DNA of 7,168 nt. It comes from an uncultured Pseudomonadota bacterium (GTDB lineage: Bacteria; Pseudomonadota; Alphaproteobacteria; Rs-D84). A program made the position numbers and the translations under genes. The notes under the pieces were generated by a model. The model ran no database searches and was not told the DNA's origin. It saw only the letters and a program-made list of their open reading frames with translations. This document shows, one piece after another, positions 5,501 to 7,168 of this stretch. How positions within the stretch are numbered: the first letter of the stretch is position 1; the number at the start of each line of letters is the position of its first letter. Location: assembly GCA_947303165.1 (NCBI GenBank), contig CAMYXE010000034.1:1-7168 (forward strand). Reading direction: 5' to 3'.

Positions 5501-7168
5501 GAATATCTGTATACAAAGATTTATTAGCGTTTATTTGTATGTTTTTATCATAAAAATGCATTACATCTGTGCCATCAGTGGTTTTTAATTGGTCTATTGT
5601 TATGGCTTTGGAATTGATTTGATATCTTGAACCGATGGCAGCTTCATGTTGTTTTATAATACAATTTGTTGAACCTTTTTTTGTTGTTTCTAGTACCGCT
5701 TCGCCACTACCTGGGAAAAAGGTTCGTTTAATTGCAGCAGATATTTCTTCGCATTGTGTAGCGGAGGCCTTTTTGCAGACATAATACATACCATCGTTAG
5801 ATTTTCCAGTTTTTAATTCCCAGATCGAACACAGGGCATCAAAGAAATCTGCGTTACCAGCATCCAAATCTTTGAATGCAAATTCATAATACTTTTCTTT
5901 TGAACCGATACTGACACAATTGCGCCATTTATCGTCATATGTATCTTTTTCTGTTTTCGACCTGTGCGAAATACTATCGCATTCAATTTTATCTTTATAC
6001 TTTTTCAATGCCCACTCTTTCATAAGACCGTCGGCCTCCAGTGGGGTCACTTTATGACGATTGAAGACATTGCCAACAAATTCACATTGAATACCGGGTT
6101 TTGCTTTTTTAGTATCAGCATCCCAATTGTCTTTGCCCTTATTCTCATTTCCACAATTATAATATTTATACTCTCGTTTTGGTTCAGGTGTGGTTTCTTG
6201 CTGTTCATTTGATGCATTTGGATTAACGCACTTTCCGTCAACGTTTTTATAACCTTTTTCTTCATCACATATACATTTGCCTTTTTCATCTTTGTACCCA
6301 CGGTCTGCATCACATATACATTTACCGTCTTTGGCAATAGCTGCACGACCGTTACGTGTTTCACACACTTGTGCACTGCAACCGCAAACACCATTTTTCC
6401 GCTTAAAAACAATACCATCAAGAACCAATTTGGACGTACATCTGTCGCCGACACGGGTGACTCCGGCTTCAATACCAAACCCTGCAACATGTTTTAAGCC
6501 TTTGGCACAGATTTGTTGGTCATCTGGATTAGGGCTTTCTTCCGGCGTTTCTTTTTCAACAGGTTCCACTGGAATTGGTGTTTCATCAATATCAGCAGGT
6601 TTCTCAGGTGCTGGTTCCACTGAAATCACGGGCTGTTCAGTGCATTTCCCGTCCTTTTCTATTGGTTTATCAGACGGGCAGGGGCATTCATTTGTTTCCG
6701 AATTAAACTCGCCACCCTTGTCATCGCAGGCATTACATTTGTTTAATTTATCTTGAACGGGACTTATTTCTGGAAATTCCGTGTCTGGGACAGCGTCGGT
6801 TTTGTTTGCAACAGGGACCAAAGGTGTAATCGTTGCAATATATTCTTGGAAAAACGATTGGCATATTTCGGGAGATTGATTTATCTCTTCTACCAAATTT
6901 TGATGTTGTTGCAATTCTTGATTGTATTGTTCGACACGTTGCGCATTTTCTGTAATTGCTTGGTTAAGTTGTTGTTCTATATCTTCGGATTCATTGGTGG
7001 CAGTTTCTATCTGGTTATCATATTCTTGATTTATTTGTTCGCTTTGTTCTTTTGGTGCATCTTTATTGATAATTGCATTTCCAACAATTCCACCAACAGC
7101 GCCGGCACCCGCGGCAATTGCCCCGGTCTTTAACTTTTTCGCAGACTTGTCTTTCTGTTCATTCCACG
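2136..7168 (-). CDS. Giant multidomain Cys-rich protein with C-terminal HExxH metallopeptidase motif (N-terminus outside window)
   Basis: I do not recognise a named family. The frame is open from the right edge to a TAG at 2138-2136, so 1676 residues are visible and the true start lies beyond 7168. Residues are numbered here from the first full codon (7166). A glycine-zipper hydrophobic segment (14-33) is followed by a Q/N/E-rich helical stretch (35-100). Cys-rich EGF-like modules span 144-175 and 243-314, with a Pro/Glu linker between them. Two copies of a six-Cys module (396-504, 625-724) flank a six-Gly run (614-619). Hydrophobic segments lie at 736-772 and 886-907, and charged coiled coils at 966-1013 and 1031-1082. 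Three 'DDEW' repeats (1118-1183, 1223-1288, 1321-1389) sit on Pro/Thr/Lys/Ala linkers. A helical region (1407-1534) precedes a C-terminal domain with HEHAH at 1595-1599. The last step is probably a zinc-dependent proteolytic domain; candidate third ligands are Glu1613/1614 or Glu1653/1655/1661. The many paired cysteines suggest export to the envelope or surface. An exported adhesin or effector protease is my inference; the substrate is unknown. Confidence 0.9.
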   Translation of the reverse strand, partial: WNEQKDKSAKKLKTGAIAAGAGAVGGIVGNAIINKDAPKEQSEQINQEYDNQIETATNESEDIEQQLNQAITENAQRVEQYNQELQQHQNLVEEINQSPEICQSFFQEYIATITPLVPVANKTDAVPDTEFPEISPVQDKLNKCNACDDKGGEFNSETNECPCPSDKPIEKDGKCTEQPVISVEPAPEKPADIDETPIPVEPVEKETPEESPNPDDQQICAKGLKHVAGFGIEAGVTRVGDRCTSKLVLDGIVFKRKNGVCGCSAQVCETRNGRAAIAKDGKCICDADRGYKDEKGKCICDEEKGYKNVDGKCVNPNASNEQQETTPEPKREYKYYNCGNENKGKDNWDADTKKAKPGIQCEFVGNVFNRHKVTPLEADGLMKEWALKKYKDKIECDSISHRSKTEKDTYDDKWRNCVSIGSKEKYYEFAFKDLDAGNADFFDALCSIWELKTGKSNDGMYYVCKKASATQCEEISAAIKRTFFPGSGEAVLETTKKGSTNCIIKQHEAAIGSRYQINSKAITIDQLKTTDGTDVMHFYDKNIQINANKSLYTDIHTYLFNELNLPVKPMQCSSGYIDNVMVIPMTTEEYELTRKKQNECASQNSTAMMGSMWGGGGGGAGAHECMKRYPIPEQMSDILTCEYNGKRFDLAFKKLDVKWDRKSMGGYQGIKCMTEGGDFTGKNCTLATKKQCDDFNAKFMKEFPESKGMKWDPDIGDTGACVLKDAKYVKNAQKVAEVTGMVALTLVTAVAGGPIVWGLAALEATALVTEAVTEGKISDWAEAFLVEAARCDNDSNCANRVMKKHIARIIAGSNQFNDTQNKQIARQTERLMGMLDADITEKIIEGGASAGYVGDNRDPDLESSIKKYYGTTLSSQDQALLITKKVATVLTFATLVGAGVTAGLRQAVKHNWLKISEARQAKWIKWKILKPDDVASVSKAGQKVPAKTEVVVEPKPEIAKGASHEMTRAQAKKLEELDTRIAELEAKTNRTADEAAELKKLHQERNTLLNKIGTKDADELAKMSAAAYNPEVEKAQQTYQKLLKEREGYIRETSKGKKPSDKVLKDIDRRIADQEKKLQDLGAEVEPVEPLYKPQSTTTKPKAETPKATPVPAETSASKVRAKLGDKTNADIESVKSGTANELFVPKNKLTDDEWKVLKEELDKEGLEIKEQGSMYYMIKRTNKVEAAPKSTPAPKTDPKSESGAKPKAESTTKPVTSETPQSTARAKLGDKGNAGIADIKSGKATELNIPKSQLSDDEWKILKEDLAKDGLEIQERDGMYFVVKKTNSTPKGASSVADDVKPKQTKAATPTPKAVPTTPQKTLAQIKRDVAGNNFDDFVKSAKQGKNPPGFPASSATDEEWAMLNKSLEADGVKLVDDGNGFKVFVRDTPTPKPGVAGAVDDVADAGRSEYEQIAFARVQFEYNFTTKSGITANMDDEMLNLVMRYQDEARQATNAIEERNAYLRYHDRVIDYLATKFDRPKAMKIATQRRQTYMTIIANDKELSDKALKWDRLSQAEQQDFLQKLADKSNRTYCNGKSCRITQTTTDGGFTSYDGSNEIGIRLSDGRFMTSNGTYRSANPHKSLDDAMEAFAHEHAHSITFNAPENSSIAEEYLGMAYAHYDNVQVITMREDIHSAPLPGNPRNYQNSLLEQEGFLVGETVGKNFERDLRHIIK
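3000..3206 (-). repeat. DDEW module, copy 3 (divergent)
   Basis: Residues 1321-1389 of the giant protein form the third and most divergent copy of a roughly 66-residue module. It keeps TDEEW, the following helix pattern (LNKSLEADGVKL), and a final beta-like FKVFV. The distance from W of copy 2 to W of this copy is 102 residues, against 105 between copies 1 and 2. It is followed by a Pro/Val/Asp linker and then the helical region before the protease domain. Confidence 0.7.
3303..3500 (-). repeat. DDEW module, copy 2
   Basis: Residues 1223-1288 of the giant protein closely match copy 1: about 40 of 66 positions are identical by eye, with no gap. Shared landmarks are RAKLGDK at the start, ELxxPK, LxDDEWKxLKE, GLEI and a final MYxxxKxTN. 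The pattern suggests an alpha/beta fold of small size. No known domain is recognised. Confidence 0.85.
3618..3815 (-). repeat. DDEW module, copy 1
   Basis: Residues 1118-1183 of the giant protein are the first copy of the module, starting SKVRAKLGDK and ending MYYMIKRTN. It lies directly after a Pro/Thr/Ala/Lys linker and is separated from copy 2 by a 39-residue linker rich in Pro, Lys, Ser and Thr. The linkers look disordered, so the modules would be beads on a flexible stalk. Confidence 0.85.
4443..4511 (-). other. Hydrophobic segment 2, candidate membrane helix
   Basis: Residues 886-907 (VATVLTFATLVGAGVTAGL and neighbours) form a 20-residue uncharged stretch with small residues. It is preceded by Lys-Lys and followed by Arg and by a basic, Trp-containing region (KWIKWKILK). 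This flanking charge fits a membrane helix whose C-terminal side is cytoplasmic, but a buried or amphipathic helix in a soluble protein is also possible. Confidence 0.5.
4851..4961 (-). other. Hydrophobic segment 1, candidate membrane hairpin
   Basis: Residues 736-772 are a 37-residue run almost free of charge (MVALTLVTAVAGGPIVWGLA, then further Ala/Leu/Val). A GGP break in the middle could turn it into a helical hairpin. It follows the second six-Cys module at once. The stretch from here to hydrophobic segment 2 contains the last two cysteines of the N-terminal half (residues 791 and 797). Confidence 0.5.
4995..5294 (-). repeat. Six-cysteine module, copy B
   Basis: Residues 625-724 of the giant protein repeat the pattern of copy A. 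Cysteines are at 625, 641, 672, 684, 692 and 721. Shared sequence includes an aromatic/acidic strand ending AFKKLD, a QC pair site and a final CVLKD (CIIKQ in copy A). It begins right after the six-glycine linker, which points to a separately folded disulfide-bonded domain. Confidence 0.65.
5655..5981 (-). repeat. Six-cysteine module, copy A
   Basis: Residues 396-504 of the giant protein have cysteines at 396, 417, 446, 464, 472 and 502. The order and spacing match copy B: intervals are 21/29/18/8/30 here and 16/31/12/8/29 in copy B. Both carry a strand ending AFKDLD or AFKKLD after the second Cys. Sequence identity outside these landmarks is low, so this is an old duplication. No known domain is recognised. 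Confidence 0.65.
6225..6329 (-). repeat. 45-bp tandem repeat encoding GKCxC EGF-like units
   Basis: Residues 280-314 of the giant protein repeat with a 15-residue period: the GKC triplet recurs at exactly 15-residue steps (Cys 283, 298 and 313), and GKCICD occurs twice. At DNA level the 16-mer catcacatatacattt (+ strand) occurs at 6263-6278 and 6308-6323, exactly 45 bases apart. The pattern CxCDxxxGYKxxxGKC resembles short EGF/laminin-type Cys repeats, which normally form disulfides outside the cytoplasm. Confidence 0.8.
6642..6737 (-). other. N-terminal Cys-rich EGF-like motif
   Basis: Residues 144-175 of the giant protein carry CNACDDKGG, then CPCP and a final GKC: five cysteines in 32 residues with Gly/Asn/Asp turns. 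This is like the CxC...GKC pattern of the tandem units further along and probably belongs to the same type of small disulfide-bonded fold. A Pro/Glu-rich, probably unfolded linker (residues 179-217) follows. Confidence 0.55.
7068..7127 (-). other. Glycine-zipper hydrophobic segment near the visible N-terminus
   Basis: Visible residues 14-33 (TGAIAAGAGAVGGIVGNAII) are hydrophobic and Gly/Ala-rich with several GxxxG-type spacings, preceded by a Lys-rich stretch (KSAKKLK). This could be a membrane helix able to pack with itself. It is not a cleavable signal peptide at the true N-terminus, because the reading frame continues upstream out of the window. A Q/N/E-rich helical stretch follows. Confidence 0.5.

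Noticed and set aside
6225..6329. Short direct repeats as a CRISPR array
   Set aside because: There are only two exact 16-base copies at 45-base distance, inside a coding frame with matching protein periodicity. This is a protein repeat.
6912..6914. TTG at 6914 as start of the giant gene
   Set aside because: The frame remains open for 84 more codons up to the window edge with protein-like sequence (glycine zipper, Q/N/E-rich helix), and no ribosome binding site precedes the TTG. The start lies outside the window.

Overview
The window holds two substantial genes in convergent orientation, plus the probable first codons of a third gene at the left edge. The left part encodes a complete, compact RNase E/G on the + strand (252-2054). 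The rest (2136 to the right edge) is one very long, multidomain, cysteine-rich protein on the - strand. Its C-terminus is inside the window and its N-terminus lies beyond it.

The organism is probably an alphaproteobacterium of moderate to low GC. The RNase E has the full catalytic core and the Zn-link. It also carries an acidic insertion in its S1 domain, as I recall for alphaproteobacterial RNase E, and has only a short basic tail in place of a long degradosome scaffold. The pairing with a giant secreted-type Cys-rich protein is reminiscent of uncultured, host-associated alphaproteobacteria. That placement is an inference and cannot be settled from this window.

Layout: 1-42, probable start of a divergent gene (-). 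43-251, a leader region with a good sigma70-type promoter candidate (51-79) and a long 5' untranslated region ahead of rne, with the ribosome binding site at 238-244. 252-2054, rne. 2055-2135, a short intergenic gap with a bidirectional intrinsic terminator serving both convergent genes. 2136-7168, the giant gene.

The giant protein (1676 residues visible) reads, from N to C: glycine-zipper hydrophobic segment; Q/N/E-rich helical stretch; Cys-rich EGF-like modules, including a 15-residue CxC tandem repeat; two copies of a six-cysteine module separated by a poly-Gly linker; two hydrophobic segments; coiled coils; three copies of a 'DDEW' module on Pro/Thr/Lys-rich linkers; a helical region; and a C-terminal domain with an HEHAH (HExxH) zinc metallopeptidase signature. 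Thirty-four of its 36 cysteines lie before the second hydrophobic segment, and none lies in the next roughly 740 residues. This suggests a surface or envelope protein with differently located halves. The two main genes show no functional link; they are only convergent neighbours.
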